A DNA stretch of 64,000 bases from Streptantibioticus cattleyicolor NRRL 8057 = DSM 46488 (GCF_000240165.1 NC_017585.1:682001-746000), one strand, 5' to 3'; numbered from the stretch's first letter, positions 8,483 to 17,199 are shown. Numbers and translations: made by a program. The notes: a model not told the origin generated them from the letters alone.

Positions 8483-8811
8483 GCCGGGCGGGGACCGGCG
8501 AACGGCTGCCGCGTTACCACGGACGGGTGGGGCTGCCGCGTCCGGAACGCGGTGCCAACGGATACCGTCGGTACGCGGCGGGCGCGGAGGACGACGTACG
8601 ACGCATCCGCGCGCTGCCGGCGGCCGGGCTCCCGACCCGGGTGATCCGCCAGGTGCTGCCGTGCACCACGGCCACCAGCGTGCTGCCCTGCCCCGGCGTG
8701 CTCGACGCGCTCCATGGTCAACTGCGGGCCCTGGACGAGCGTTCCGCGCGGATCGCGGAGGCCCGGGAGATCCTGCGCCGCACGATCAGAGCGGCGGAGT
8801 CCGGGGTGTGA
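8482..8811 (+). pseudogene. Decayed MerR-family regulator
   Basis: The reading frame directly after the LysR stop encodes GTGERLPRYHGRVGLPRPER, then GANGYRRY and DDVRRIRAL, which match the middle of a MerR DNA-binding domain (normally tGvserlLRYYervGLLrPeR). The first 10-12 residues with the start codon and first helix are absent, and three conserved leucines are proline (LLRYY to LPRYH, GLLRP to GLPRP, ALLAAG to ALPAAG). The dimerisation helix at the end (LDERSARIAEAREILRRTI) is intact. Missing start plus helix-breaking prolines argue for a relic whose 5' end was lost, perhaps when the LysR gene was joined. A short product from the internal GTG would lack a working DNA-binding domain. Confidence 0.75.
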
Positions 8812-8910
8812 CCGGGGGCCGGGCCGTGGGTGGCCGGTTCTCCGCGTGGGCGGGCGGAGCGGGGTGCGGGTCGGTCGAACGGCCTCCCAACTTCTGCTTA
8901 TGATCCGGGA

Positions 8911-9816
8911 ATGCTGGACTCACGGCACCTTGCGACCTTCCACGAAGTGGTCCGCGTCGGTTCGTACTCGGCGGCGGCGCGGTCCCTCGGGTACACCCAG
9001 CCGGCGATCACCCAGCAGATGAAGGCGCTCGAACGGGCCGTCGGCGTACCGCTGTTCACCCGGGTCGGCCGGGGGCTGCGGCTGACCGAGGCGGGGGAGG
9101 CGCTCTCCCGGCACGCGGAGGTGATCCTGGGCGATCTGGCGGCGGCGCAGAAGCAGCTCGGCGCGCTGGCGGGCCTGCGTTCCGGACGGGTCCGGGTGTG
9201 CGCGTTCCCCAGCGCCAACGCCACCTTGGTGCCGGAGGCGATCGCCCGGCTGCTGGTGGACCATCCGGGGATCCGGGTGGAGCTGCTGGAGGACGAGCCG
9301 CCGGAGTCGGTGCACCGGCTGCTGCGCGGCGACTGCGACATCGCCCTGGGGTTCGGCTACCCGGGGCTGCGCACCGAGGTGCCCGACGAGGTGGTCGAGG
9401 TGCCGTTGATGGAGGATCTGCTCACCGTGCTGCTGCCGGTGGGCCATCCGCTGGCCCGGCGCCACGCGGTGCCGTTGCGCGAACTGGCCGGTGAGCGCTG
9501 GATCGCCGGGTGCCCGCGCTGCCGGGCCAACTTCCTGCACGTGTGCGCCGAGGAGAACTTCACCCCCGACATCGTCTTCACCACCGACGACAACCTCGCG
9601 GTACAGTCCCTGGTGACCGTCGGCGCGGGTATTGCGCTGATGCCCGCGCTCGTGCTCTCCTTCCTCTCCCACGCCAAGGTCACCGGGCGCGCGGTGGAGC
9701 CGCACGTCCGGCGCCGGGTCTGCGCCCAGGTGCTCCGCGAGCACCTGCGGATCCCGGCGACCGCGCTGGTGCTCGACGCCCTCAAGGAGGTCGCGGCGGC
9801 CCGGGACGGCTGCTGA
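8911..9816 (+). CDS. LysR-family transcriptional regulator
   Basis: Protein of 301 residues with a typical LysR winged HTH (residues 3-60, HLATFHEVVRVGSYSAAARSLGYTQPAITQQMKALE) and an effector domain from about 90. The segment CPRCRANFLHVC carries three cysteines in the effector domain, unusual for the family and possibly a redox or ligand site. The start at ATG 8911 has only a weak GGGA next to it, so translation may start on a short or leaderless transcript. It is 91 bases upstream of the cysteine-dioxygenase-like gene in the same direction, so it probably controls this set. Confidence 0.9.
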   Translation: MLDSRHLATFHEVVRVGSYSAAARSLGYTQPAITQQMKALERAVGVPLFTRVGRGLRLTEAGEALSRHAEVILGDLAAAQKQLGALAGLRSGRVRVCAFPSANATLVPEAIARLLVDHPGIRVELLEDEPPESVHRLLRGDCDIALGFGYPGLRTEVPDEVVEVPLMEDLLTVLLPVGHPLARRHAVPLRELAGERWIAGCPRCRANFLHVCAEENFTPDIVFTTDDNLAVQSLVTVGAGIALMPALVLSFLSHAKVTGRAVEPHVRRRVCAQVLREHLRIPATALVLDALKEVAAARDGC

Positions 9817-9907
9817 CGGCGTGTCGCGCGACCCATAACGGGCGGTTGGCGGGGGCCCAAGAATCCGTCGTTGGACGTGGCGGGCGGGGCGGGCCGACGG
9901 TGGCGTC

Positions 9908-10477
9908 ATGACTACCTCCACCGCGTCCGGCGCGGTCGCCGCGAGGACCACCGAACGGATCGAGGCGCTGGTCGCCGGGGTCCGCGAGGTCGTCCGGCGC
10001 GGTCTGCCGCCGGAGTCCACCGCCCACCTGGTCGCGGAACTGCTCGCTCCGCTGCTCGGCCGGGCCGGGCTGCTCACCGCCGAACAGTGCGAGGGCGACC
10101 CGGAACGCTACCGGCAGCACGTGCTGCACAGCGAACCCGACGGCAGCTTCTCGCTGGTCGCGCTGGTGTGGCTGCCGGGGCAGAGCACCTCGGTGCACGA
10201 CCACGTCTCGTGGTGCGTCACCGGGGTCCACGAGGGCCAGGAGCACGAGCGGCGCTACCGGCTGCTGACCGACGGGCGCACCTCGTGGCTGGCCCGGGCC
10301 GGTGACGTGGTCAACGGGGTCGGCGAGGTGGCCGCGTTCGCCCCGCCCGGCGACATCCACCGGGTACGCAACGGCGGCCCCGGCAAGGCGATCTCGCTGC
10401 ACGTCTACGGCGCCGACGTGGCCCGGCTGGGCAGCAGCATCCGCCGGGTCTACCAGGTGCCGGAGGGTGAACGGTGA
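9908..10477 (+). CDS. Cysteine dioxygenase-type cupin
   Basis: Protein of 189 residues of the cysteine/3-mercaptopropionate dioxygenase family, which oxidises a thiol to a sulfinate with a mononuclear iron. The three-His iron site is readable: H97 and H99 in SVHDHVSWCV and H151 in GDIHRV. The segment WCVTGVHEG follows the first pair as in bacterial CDO homologs. The C-terminus overlaps the start of the FAD protein (GTGA), so the two are co-translated. The choice between cysteine and 3-mercaptopropionate as substrate cannot be made from what I can see. Linked to sulfur-compound catabolism by family and by the LysR gene upstream. Confidence 0.85.
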   Translation: MTTSTASGAVAARTTERIEALVAGVREVVRRGLPPESTAHLVAELLAPLLGRAGLLTAEQCEGDPERYRQHVLHSEPDGSFSLVALVWLPGQSTSVHDHVSWCVTGVHEGQEHERRYRLLTDGRTSWLARAGDVVNGVGEVAAFAPPGDIHRVRNGGPGKAISLHVYGADVARLGSSIRRVYQVPEGER

Positions 10478-11829
10478 CGCGGCCGCGGGAGATCGCCGTG
10501 GTGGGCGCGGGGGCGGCCGGGACGCTGACCGCGACCCGGTTGCTGCACCACGCGGCGCTGGAGGGGCACGACGACATCCGCGTCACCCTGATCGGCCCCG
10601 GCGCCGAGGGCCGCGGGCTGGCCTTCGGCACCCCGGCCGAGCACCATCTGCTCAACGTCCCGGCGCAGGGCATGAGCGCGCACCGGGACGACCCCGGCCA
10701 CTTCGTGCGCTGGCTCGACGGCCGGGCCGGCCCGACCGACTTCGTACCGCGCGGGCTGTACGGGCGGTATCTCGGCGAGACGCTGGAGGCGGCGCGCGGC
10801 CTGCCCGGCGCGCCCGGCCTGCTGCGGGTTCCCGACCGGGTGACCGGCCTGGCGTACCGGCCGGGCGGCGCGGGGGCCCCGGTGACGCTGCGGCTGGACT
10901 CGGGGCGACGGATCGGCGCGGACGCCGTGGTGCTCGCGCTCGGGAACTTCGCGCCGGACCGCTCGTGGGCGCCGCCGCGGCTGCGGGACTGGCCCGGGTT
11001 CGTGGCCGACCCGTGGGCGCCGGGCGCGCTGGGCCGGGTGCCGGACGACGGTGACGTGCTGCTGGTCGGCACCGGACTGACCATGGTGGACGTGGCGTTG
11101 ACGGTGCGCGGGCCCGGGCGGGTGGTGCACGCCGTCTCCCGCCACGGACTCGTTCCGCAGCCGCACGCCGACCACCCGGTGGCGCCGCACGCGGCACCGA
11201 GGCTGGACGCCGGGGCGGGGCTGACCGGGCTGCGCCGGGCGGTGCTGCGGCACGTGGCCGGGTGCCGTCGGGCGCACGGCGACTGGCGGTGCGGGGTGGA
11301 CAGCCTGCGGCCGGTCACCTCGGCGTTGTGGCAGCAGTTGTCCGAGGCCGACCGGGCCCGGTTCCTCCGGGAGGACCTGCGGTTGTGGGAGACCCACCGG
11401 CACCGTGTGCCGCCGGTGAGCGCCCGGGCGCTGGCCGCCGCGGTGGACGCCGGGCTGGTCTCGGTGGGCGAGGGCACGATCACCGGGGCCGAGGTCGCCG
11501 GTGACGCGATCGAGGTGGCGCTGGCGGACGGCCGGCGGCTGCGGGTGCGTTCGGTGGTCAACTGCACCGGTGCGCAGGGCGACTTGACCCGGGTCGACGA
11601 TCCGCTGGTGGTCGATCTGCTCGCCTCCGGGCTGGCCACCCCGGCGCCGCTCGGCGGCCTGGTGACCTCTCCCGGCGGCCGGGTGCACCCGGTGGCCCCG
11701 TTGTGGACCCTGGGCTCGCTGCGCCGTGGCGCCCTGCTGGAGACCACGGCGATCCCGGAGATCCGGTGCCAGGCCGACGACCTGGCGGGGTCGCTGCTGC
11801 GGGAGCGGGCGGCGGTGCCGGTGGCGTGA
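10474..11829 (+). CDS. FAD/NAD(P)-binding oxidoreductase
   Basis: Protein of 451 residues starting with a Rossmann dinucleotide motif (IAVVGAGAAGTLTATRLL, residues 8-25). It resembles the FAD-NAD(P)-binding family seen next to sulfur and amine catabolic genes; LAFGTPAEHHLLNVPAQGMSAH is a family hallmark. A second nucleotide-binding stretch DVLLVGTGLTMVDVAL lies near 190. It starts at GTG 10474, overlapping the dioxygenase stop by four bases. A clear hairpin terminator follows. Probable electron-transfer or monooxygenase partner of the thiol dioxygenase; the reaction is not known. Confidence 0.82.
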   Translation: MTRPREIAVVGAGAAGTLTATRLLHHAALEGHDDIRVTLIGPGAEGRGLAFGTPAEHHLLNVPAQGMSAHRDDPGHFVRWLDGRAGPTDFVPRGLYGRYLGETLEAARGLPGAPGLLRVPDRVTGLAYRPGGAGAPVTLRLDSGRRIGADAVVLALGNFAPDRSWAPPRLRDWPGFVADPWAPGALGRVPDDGDVLLVGTGLTMVDVALTVRGPGRVVHAVSRHGLVPQPHADHPVAPHAAPRLDAGAGLTGLRRAVLRHVAGCRRAHGDWRCGVDSLRPVTSALWQQLSEADRARFLREDLRLWETHRHRVPPVSARALAAAVDAGLVSVGEGTITGAEVAGDAIEVALADGRRLRVRSVVNCTGAQGDLTRVDDPLVVDLLASGLATPAPLGGLVTSPGGRVHPVAPLWTLGSLRRGALLETTAIPEIRCQADDLAGSLLRERAAVPVA

Positions 11830-11838
11830 GGCGGGTAC

Positions 11839-11872
11839 GGGTGGTGTTCCGGGGAGGTCCGGAACACCACCC
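11839..11872. terminator. 14-bp hairpin terminator
   Basis: GGGTGGTGTTCCGG (11839-11852) pairs perfectly with CCGGAACACCACCC (11859-11872) around a six-base loop. It sits between the stop of the flavoprotein (11829) and the stop of the convergent LAETG protein (11887). Confidence 0.85.
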
Positions 11873-11886
11873 GACCTGATGTTGTG

Positions 11887-12774
11887 TCAGTTCTGGTGGG
11901 CGCGCTTACGGCGGGTCAGGTAGACCGCACCGCCGCCGAGGACCACCAGGGCAGCGCCCGCCGAGGCGAGCACGGTGGTCTGCGTGGAGTCGCCACCGGT
12001 CTCGGCGAGGCTGCCCTTGGGGGTGGTGGAGACCGGGGAGACCACGGGCTTGCCCACCGGGGCGGCGGTGGAGCCGGTCACCGGGCTCACCGAGGGCGCC
12101 GGGACGCCGCCGGCCGGGACGGAGGCGCTCGGCTTGGCCGAGGGCGTGGTGGCCGGAGTCGACGGCTTGGCGCTCGGCGACGGCGAGGTGGAGGCGCTCG
12201 CCGAGGCGCTGGGCTTGCCGGACGGGGTGCCGGAGGGCGTCGGCGAGGCGCACGGGGCCGCGCCGTTCCAGGCGGTGATCAGGTCGTGCGGGAAGACACC
12301 GTCGGGGTAGTGCGGCAGCGGGTTCTGCACGCCGTCGAACTTCTTGCCGTTGTTGTACAGGTCGATCTGGCCGAAGCAGGAGACCGGGTAGGCGCTGACG
12401 TCCAGCGTCGCTTGCGTCTTCGCGCTGCTGAGGACGGTGGTGTCCCAGCCGAGGAACTTCTGCTCGCCGGAGGACTCCCAGGTGGCCCCCTGGGTGTTGT
12501 AGGCGGCCAGCGACACCGGGTACTGGCAGCCCTCGGTGACCTGGCCGGAAAGGCGTACCTGGAACGTCTTGGGGGCGGTGTCGCCGCCGACCCGGCCCTG
12601 GGTCGTCCAGGTCGCGCCGCCGTCGACCGAGTACTCGACGCCGACCTGACCGCACTCGCCGCCCGCGACCCGCTGCGCGGCCTGGGCCCCGGTCGTTCCC
12701 GCCACGGATATCGCGACCGCCAGGGCGCTCGCGCCGACGAGGCCGGACAGCTGTCTGCCGAAGGACAGTTGCAC
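11887..12774 (-). CDS. LAETG-anchored surface protein
   Basis: Secreted protein of 295 residues. It has a signal peptide (basic start, hydrophobic core to about 26, AQA cleavage site near 32) and a folded region of about 140 residues with three cysteines in the mature part before the stalk. A Pro/Ser/Thr/Ala stalk spans about 175-250. The sorting signal LAETG is at 256-260, followed by a hydrophobic helix and the tail RRKRAHQN. LAxTG is the substrate form recognised by class E sortases of Streptomyces, so the protein should be attached to peptidoglycan. The globular part does not match a family I can name. Start ATG 12774. The 217 bases upstream contain no gene. Confidence 0.88.
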   Translation of the reverse strand: MQLSFGRQLSGLVGASALAVAISVAGTTGAQAAQRVAGGECGQVGVEYSVDGGATWTTQGRVGGDTAPKTFQVRLSGQVTEGCQYPVSLAAYNTQGATWESSGEQKFLGWDTTVLSSAKTQATLDVSAYPVSCFGQIDLYNNGKKFDGVQNPLPHYPDGVFPHDLITAWNGAAPCASPTPSGTPSGKPSASASASTSPSPSAKPSTPATTPSAKPSASVPAGGVPAPSVSPVTGSTAAPVGKPVVSPVSTTPKGSLAETGGDSTQTTVLASAGAALVVLGGGAVYLTRRKRAHQN

Positions 12775-12991
12775 TGGGTTGTGCTCCCTGTTGCCTGGAC
12801 GGCGAAGTGCGCGCGCGGGTACGGCGGGTGAGGGGATCCGTGTGGACGACGGCTCGACCCGCCCCGGCCGGCCTGCGAAGACTTCGCCGCCGAAACGTGA
12901 TCCACGGCCCGTTGGCCGGGAAGGCGAGTATGAACCCGCCGGTCCGCATGTGTACAGGGCGAACGGTGCCGGGTTGGTGACGTGCGTTCAC

Positions 12992-13590
12992 CTATGAGGT
13001 GAACTGTTCCGGAGAATTTGTGTCAGCGGTGTGGGGATGTGCCGGGGACTCGGCGAAGGCACCGGCGGCTGCCGCGCTTCTGGCCGCGCGGCCGGGCAGT
13101 CGCGGGTCGGGTGCCGTGCGGAGGAGCACCAGTTGGTGGCAGAGCGGTGCGGTGGCCGCGACGAGCAGGTGCCGGGCGTCGGTGCGCGGGGGCGGTTCGC
13201 CACGGTGGACGGCCCGGCCGACGATGACTTCGCAGCAGGCGTACCGGTCCTCCCAGAGCCGTTGTTGGGCCTGGGCGGCCTTCTCGGAGCGGAACGAGGC
13301 GGCGATCAGGGCTGCCATGACCGGTGGTTGCGCGGTCAGGGCCGCGAGGATCTCCTCGTTCGGGGCGGCCAGGTCGCCTTCGAGCGAGCCGGTGTCCGGT
13401 GACTGCCAGCCGTCGTCGGACGCCGCGTCGAGAACGTCGGCGAGCAAGGCCGCCGACGTCCCCCCAGCGCCGGTGCACCGTGGCGCGGGCGGCGACGGCG
13501 TCGGTGGTGAGCCCGTCGTAGCCGTGTTCGCCGAGTTCGGCGACGACTACTTCGCCCTCGGCCTGGTGAGCACCGCCATCGACGCCACCG
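12992..13590 (-). pseudogene. TetR-family regulator broken by a +1 frameshift
   Basis: On the minus strand, one frame reads VVVAELGEHGYDGLTTDAVA then ARATVHRRWG, a TetR helix-turn-helix. The next frame continues GTSAALLADVLDAASDDGWQ and a TetR C-terminal ligand domain to the stop at 12992. They join cleanly (HRRWGTSAALLADVLDA) if one base is removed from the run of six C at 13460-13465; a normal gene would have five. The N-terminal arm upstream of the HTH is also not recognisable. The downstream part alone could start at a TTG (13447), but would lack DNA binding. Either a real pseudogene or a homopolymer sequencing error. Confidence 0.72.
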
Positions 13591-13822
13591 AGCTGGGGCC
13601 CGCCGAACCGGGAAGCGCGAAGCCGCCTTCGCCGACGCCGGACCCGGGCTCGGCGTCGCCCACTTCACCCCGGCCCGCCCGGAGGCGCCGGGAGACACCG
13701 CCGCCGTCCCGGGCCCCGACCGCATCCGGATCCGGAGCGCCTACCTCCACACCCCCGTCCTCGATGCGTTCGACGCCATCCTGCACACCCCGACCTCCAC
13801 CGTCGCCGACGACCTCATGTGA
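13566..13822 (+). pseudogene. Possible 3' remnant of an unidentified gene
   Basis: The stretch between the broken TetR gene and the histidine phosphatase has no complete gene. On the plus strand a frame ending at the TGA of 13820-13822 reads KREAAFADAGPGLGVAHFTP, PGPDRIRIRSAYLHTPVLDA and FDAILHTPTSTVADDLM. This looks like ordinary protein sequence with strong third-position G/C. A different frame just upstream reads FGDDYFALGLVSTAID. No start codon or family match is visible, so this is probably a truncated and shifted gene end. From 13823 to 13952 only a leader with a GGAGGAGGG site is seen. Confidence 0.35.
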
Positions 13823-13952
13823 GACGGCCCGACGCCCCTCCCCCACCGCGTCCGGGGCGGGAGATCGGCGGGTGGGGCCAACCGGAACGGGCCGGGTTCC
13901 GTCTTCCGGGGCGGAACGCGGTCGTCGCGCCGCCGAGTTGGAGGAGGGCCGC

Positions 13953-14630
13953 ATGACGCGGGGGTACACGGAGCAGGGCGGGCCGGGGCGGCGGAGCGTG
14001 CTGGCCGGGCTGGCAGCGGCGTCGTTGGCGCTCACCGGCTGCGGTGAGGTGCGGGCGGCCTCCGCGCGGACCGCGCCACGGCCGTCGCGTCCGGTGGCCG
14101 ACGGCACCGTGATCATGATCATCCGGCACGGGGAGAAGCCCGACAAGCACCACCCCGGCATCGGCGACGACGGCCGGCCCGACCCCAAGTCGCTCACCGC
14201 GCGCGGCTGGCAGCGCGCCCGCGCGCTGCCGTCGCTCTTCGACCCGCCGGCCGGCCACACCCCGCCGCCCGGCATCCACCGCCCCCGTACCGTCTACGCC
14301 GCCGCCGACACCGGACCGCACGCGGGTGCGCACCGGATGCGGCAGACCGTGACCCCGCTCGCCCGCCACCTCGGGCTGCCGGTACTCACCACGTACGCCG
14401 AGACGCGGGAACGCGCCCTCGCGGCGGCGGCGTCGACGGCCGCCGCTCCGGTGCTGATCTGCTGGGAGCACTCGCGGATCCCGGACATCGTGGCCGCGCT
14501 CGGCGCCTCGGACAGCGGCGCGCCGAAGACCTGGCCCGACCGGTTCGACCTGGTGTGGGTCCTCACCCGCCGGTCCGGGGCGTGGTCGTTCCGCGAGGTG
14601 GACCAGCATCTGCTGCCGGGTGACCGCTGA
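13953..14630 (+). CDS. Histidine phosphatase-fold lipoprotein
   Basis: Protein of 225 residues. The N-terminus has a twin arginine followed by a hydrophobic stretch and lipobox (RRSVLAGLAAASLALTGC), so it is probably a lipoprotein exported by Tat. The catalytic RHG motif of the histidine phosphatase (phosphoglycerate mutase-like) superfamily is IIRHGEKPD; a later His-containing motif (CWEHSRIPDI) is the second conserved His. It lacks the length of phytases and matches short phosphatases of unknown substrate. ATG 13953 has an excellent GGAGGAGGG site; longer in-frame reading upstream is a run-on through the TetR remnant. Its stop is four bases from the convergent CtaG gene stop. Confidence 0.83.
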   Translation: MTRGYTEQGGPGRRSVLAGLAAASLALTGCGEVRAASARTAPRPSRPVADGTVIMIIRHGEKPDKHHPGIGDDGRPDPKSLTARGWQRARALPSLFDPPAGHTPPPGIHRPRTVYAAADTGPHAGAHRMRQTVTPLARHLGLPVLTTYAETRERALAAAASTAAAPVLICWEHSRIPDIVAALGASDSGAPKTWPDRFDLVWVLTRRSGAWSFREVDQHLLPGDR

Positions 14631-14633
14631 CCG

Positions 14634-15428
14634 TCAGGCCGGGCGCGGCGCCGTCCGGGGCCGCCGCACCGGGCGCCAGGTGGCCACCAGGGCGGCGGCG
14701 AGCAGCAGTTCGGCGATGTCACCGCCGTAGTACATGACCTCCGCCGCCCCGCGCAGCTGTGCCGCCGGGACGTGGACGCCGGTCCCGTAACCGCCGTACA
14801 TCAGCTGGGAGATCGTGGCGTGCGCGGCGACCGCCACCCCCAGCACCCCCAGCCGCGCGGGCACCGGCGGGCGTGCCGGAGCCGGGTCGGGACCGGCGAT
14901 CGCCCAGGCGAACAGGGAGCCGGCGGCCACGAAGTGGGCGTGGAGCAGCGGATGGGCCCACGGCCGCCGCGCGACGGCGTCGTACAGCGGCGTGAAGTAC
15001 AGCGCGGCCAGCGGGCCGACGGTGAGCAGCAGCGCGGTGACCGGGGCGGCGAGCAGCCGCACCGGACGGCGGTGCAGCAGCCGGGTGAGCCGCCGGGCGT
15101 ACCGCACCGGCAGCGTCCGCAGCCCCAGGGTGACGGGGGCGCCGAGCACCAGGGCGAGCGGGGCGTACATGCCGAGCAGCATGTGCTGGAGCATGTGGCC
15201 GCGGAAGTCGCCGTGGGCGAGCGGGGCGAGGGGCGGGCCGAGGGCGGCGGCGAGCAGCGCGCACCCGGTGAGGAAGGCGCCGGTGCGCCAGGGCGACCAG
15301 CCGAGCGCGGGGTTGCGCCGCCGGGCGCGACGCACGGCAAGCAGGTAGCCGGCGGCGGCCGTGAGCGGCACCAGCAGGGCGGGCAGCGAGGCCCAGAGCG
15401 CCTCGGGCTGCGGGTGGTGGTGGATCAC
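14634..15428 (-). CDS. Cytochrome c oxidase assembly factor CtaG-like membrane protein
   Basis: Protein of 264 residues with about seven membrane spans, matching the caa3-type CtaG family that helps insert copper into cytochrome oxidase. Histidine-rich helix ends (HGDFRGHMLQHMLLGMYAP and LLHAHFVAAG) are typical of the family. It begins VIHHHPQPEALW at GTG 15428; the GTGA overlap with the upstream DUF2243 gene shows co-translation. Function in copper delivery is inferred from the family. Confidence 0.85.
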   Translation of the reverse strand: MIHHHPQPEALWASLPALLVPLTAAAGYLLAVRRARRRNPALGWSPWRTGAFLTGCALLAAALGPPLAPLAHGDFRGHMLQHMLLGMYAPLALVLGAPVTLGLRTLPVRYARRLTRLLHRRPVRLLAAPVTALLLTVGPLAALYFTPLYDAVARRPWAHPLLHAHFVAAGSLFAWAIAGPDPAPARPPVPARLGVLGVAVAAHATISQLMYGGYGTGVHVPAAQLRGAAEVMYYGGDIAELLLAAALVATWRPVRRPRTAPRPA

Positions 15429-15958
15429 GCGGCCGGCCTGCCGCCGCGCCGGAGCAGGTCGCCGACGGCCACCAGCACGGCGCCGGCGACCAGGAACGCG
15501 ATGTCCCACCACAGCTGGTACGGGCCGCCGTGCACATGGTGGATGCCGAGGATCTGATGGTCGAGCAGCCCCTCGACGAGGTTGAACAGCCCCCAGCCGA
15601 CGAGCACCCAGCCCCACAGCACCCGGGAGGTCCACACCCGCCGCCGGCCGTGGGTGACCCTGGAGTGGAGCACGGCGAGTCCGACGAGCACCGAGAGCCA
15701 GCACACGGCGTGGAAGACGCCGTCCCACACGGTGTTCATCCGCAGTCCGGAGACGGTGCGCGGGTCGTAGTAGCGCACGCCGATGTTGTCGGTGTCGGTG
15801 CTGCTGAGCATGTGGTGCCACTGGAGCACCTGGTGCAGCAGGATGCCGTCCACGAAGCCGCCGAGGCCCACCCCGAGGAGGATGCCCGGCAGTCGGATCG
15901 CGGTGGGTGGGGCGTCGGTCTCCGTCCAGGGGCCGGTGCGGCCCGTGGTGGTGGTCAT
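15425..15958 (-). CDS. DUF2243 membrane protein
   Basis: Protein of 177 residues with four hydrophobic segments and conserved histidines (GILLHQVLQWHHMLS and DHQILGIHHVHGGPY) that could bind metal. It matches the DUF2243 family, which is regularly found immediately upstream of CtaG-like genes, as here, with a four-base overlap. ATG 15958 starts the protein. The pair is transcribed away from a 111-base gap. A role in copper or haem-copper oxidase biogenesis is suggested only by this association. Confidence 0.83.
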   Translation of the reverse strand: MTTTTGRTGPWTETDAPPTAIRLPGILLGVGLGGFVDGILLHQVLQWHHMLSSTDTDNIGVRYYDPRTVSGLRMNTVWDGVFHAVCWLSVLVGLAVLHSRVTHGRRRVWTSRVLWGWVLVGWGLFNLVEGLLDHQILGIHHVHGGPYQLWWDIAFLVAGAVLVAVGDLLRRGGRPAA

Positions 15959-16069
15959 CGCCTGTCTCTCCGTCCGGTCGGCCGAACCTCCGTCGGAACG
16001 GGGTTCCCGCCGACGGCGGTACCCTCACCCGCGCGCCGTGGTTTTCCGCCGATCGGCCGGACCGCGCGG

Positions 16070-16498
16070 TCAGCGGACCAGCGCGCTCACGCCGAGCCCG
16101 ACGAGCGCGGCCACCTTGAGGCTCTCGCAGGCCACGTAGTACAGGTGCCCGCTGGACCGGGGCAGTTCCTCGCCGGCGAGCACGCGGTCCGAACGCCGGT
16201 TGAGCGGCGGGCGGATCACCGCGAGCTGGACGGCGAGGAGCACGGCCGCCGCCACCGCGCAGGCCACCACCGGCACCCCCGCCGAGCCGGCCACGACCGC
16301 CACCACCACGGCCACCGCCAGCACCGCCTCCACCGCGTTGAGCGCGCGGAACACCAGCCTGCCGATGCCCAGTCCGATCGGCACCGTCACCCCGGGGGCG
16401 CGGAACTTCAGCGGTGCTTCGAGGAAGGAGATGCCCAGGACCATCCCGAGCCAGACGAAGGCCACCGCGCCGGTGACGGCTGCCGCGGTCGTGTTCAT
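16070..16498 (-). CDS. Small integral membrane protein of unknown function
   Basis: Protein of 142 residues with four hydrophobic segments, beginning MNTTAAAVTGAVAFVWLGMV and containing FLEAPLKFRAPGVT after the first helix, a pattern seen in a conserved actinobacterial membrane family. ATG 16498 is chosen because the open frame upstream is arginine-rich. The gene lies 38 bases downstream of the HTH regulator gene in the same direction, so the two probably form an operon and the regulator may control this protein. No catalytic motif seen. Confidence 0.72.
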   Translation of the reverse strand: MNTTAAAVTGAVAFVWLGMVLGISFLEAPLKFRAPGVTVPIGLGIGRLVFRALNAVEAVLAVAVVVAVVAGSAGVPVVACAVAAAVLLAVQLAVIRPPLNRRSDRVLAGEELPRSSGHLYYVACESLKVAALVGLGVSALVR

Positions 16499-16536
16499 GA
16501 TGGTGCGTCGCCTTTCGGTGATTATGGGGGACCGCG

Positions 16537-17199
16537 TTACGCGGCTGCCGCCGGCTCCAGCCGGGCCAGGCAGGTGTCGGGGGTGGCGAACGGTTCCAGC
16601 CGGGCCACCCGCACGGGGGCGTCCAGTTCCGCCAACGCGCCGCGCATCAGGCCGAGATGGACCGAGCAGACCAGGGTGGCGCTCTCCTCGGCGAGTTCGA
16701 GGAACGGGCAGTGCCGCAGCCGGATCGCCTCCGGGGCCGGGGTGGCGTCGGACGGCTCGGGCTGGAAGCCGAGGCCGGCGAGGAGGGTGGAGAGGCGCGC
16801 GGTGGCCTCGGCGGCGGTGGGCCGGTGGTGGGGCGCGGTCCGGTCGACCAGGAAGCGGCCCCAGGTGTGGCCGGCCCGGCGGGCGTCGTCGTGGGCCTCG
16901 GGGCCGGCCGCGGCGAGGTGGCCGAGCAGGATGCGGGCGAGCAGTTGGTAGCCGCGCTCGCCGCCGCGGTCCATCCCCGGGCGCGGGGCGTAGACGGTAC
17001 GCGGACGTCCCCGGCCGGCCGGCGGCTCCACCGTGCTCTCGACGGCGCCGTCGGCCACGAGCGCGTCCAGGTGGAAGCGGACGGTGTTGGCGTGGACGCC
17101 GAGCCGGTCGGAGAGTTCGGCGACGCCCAGCGGACCGGGGGCGGCGCGCAGCGCGTCCAGCACCGCGTGGCGGCGCGAGCGGTCCGGTGTGCGGCCCAT
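16537..17199 (-). CDS. Winged-helix transcriptional regulator with Cys-containing C-terminus
   Basis: Protein of 220 residues. An ArsR/MarR-like winged helix spans about 5-75 (VLDALRAAPGPLGVAELSDRL, GVHANTVRFHLDALVADGAV). The C-terminal domain contains RHCPFLELAEESATLVCSVH and later PDTC. This three-cysteine pattern recalls SufR-like regulators, whose C-terminal cysteines hold an iron-sulfur cluster, although the fourth Cys is not obvious. ATG 17199 has a GGGAGAG site. A perfect 14-bp palindrome lies 82 bases upstream in the gap shared with the divergent cupin gene and is a good operator candidate. Confidence 0.8.
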   Translation of the reverse strand: MGRTPDRSRRHAVLDALRAAPGPLGVAELSDRLGVHANTVRFHLDALVADGAVESTVEPPAGRGRPRTVYAPRPGMDRGGERGYQLLARILLGHLAAAGPEAHDDARRAGHTWGRFLVDRTAPHHRPTAAEATARLSTLLAGLGFQPEPSDATPAPEAIRLRHCPFLELAEESATLVCSVHLGLMRGALAELDAPVRVARLEPFATPDTCLARLEPAAAA

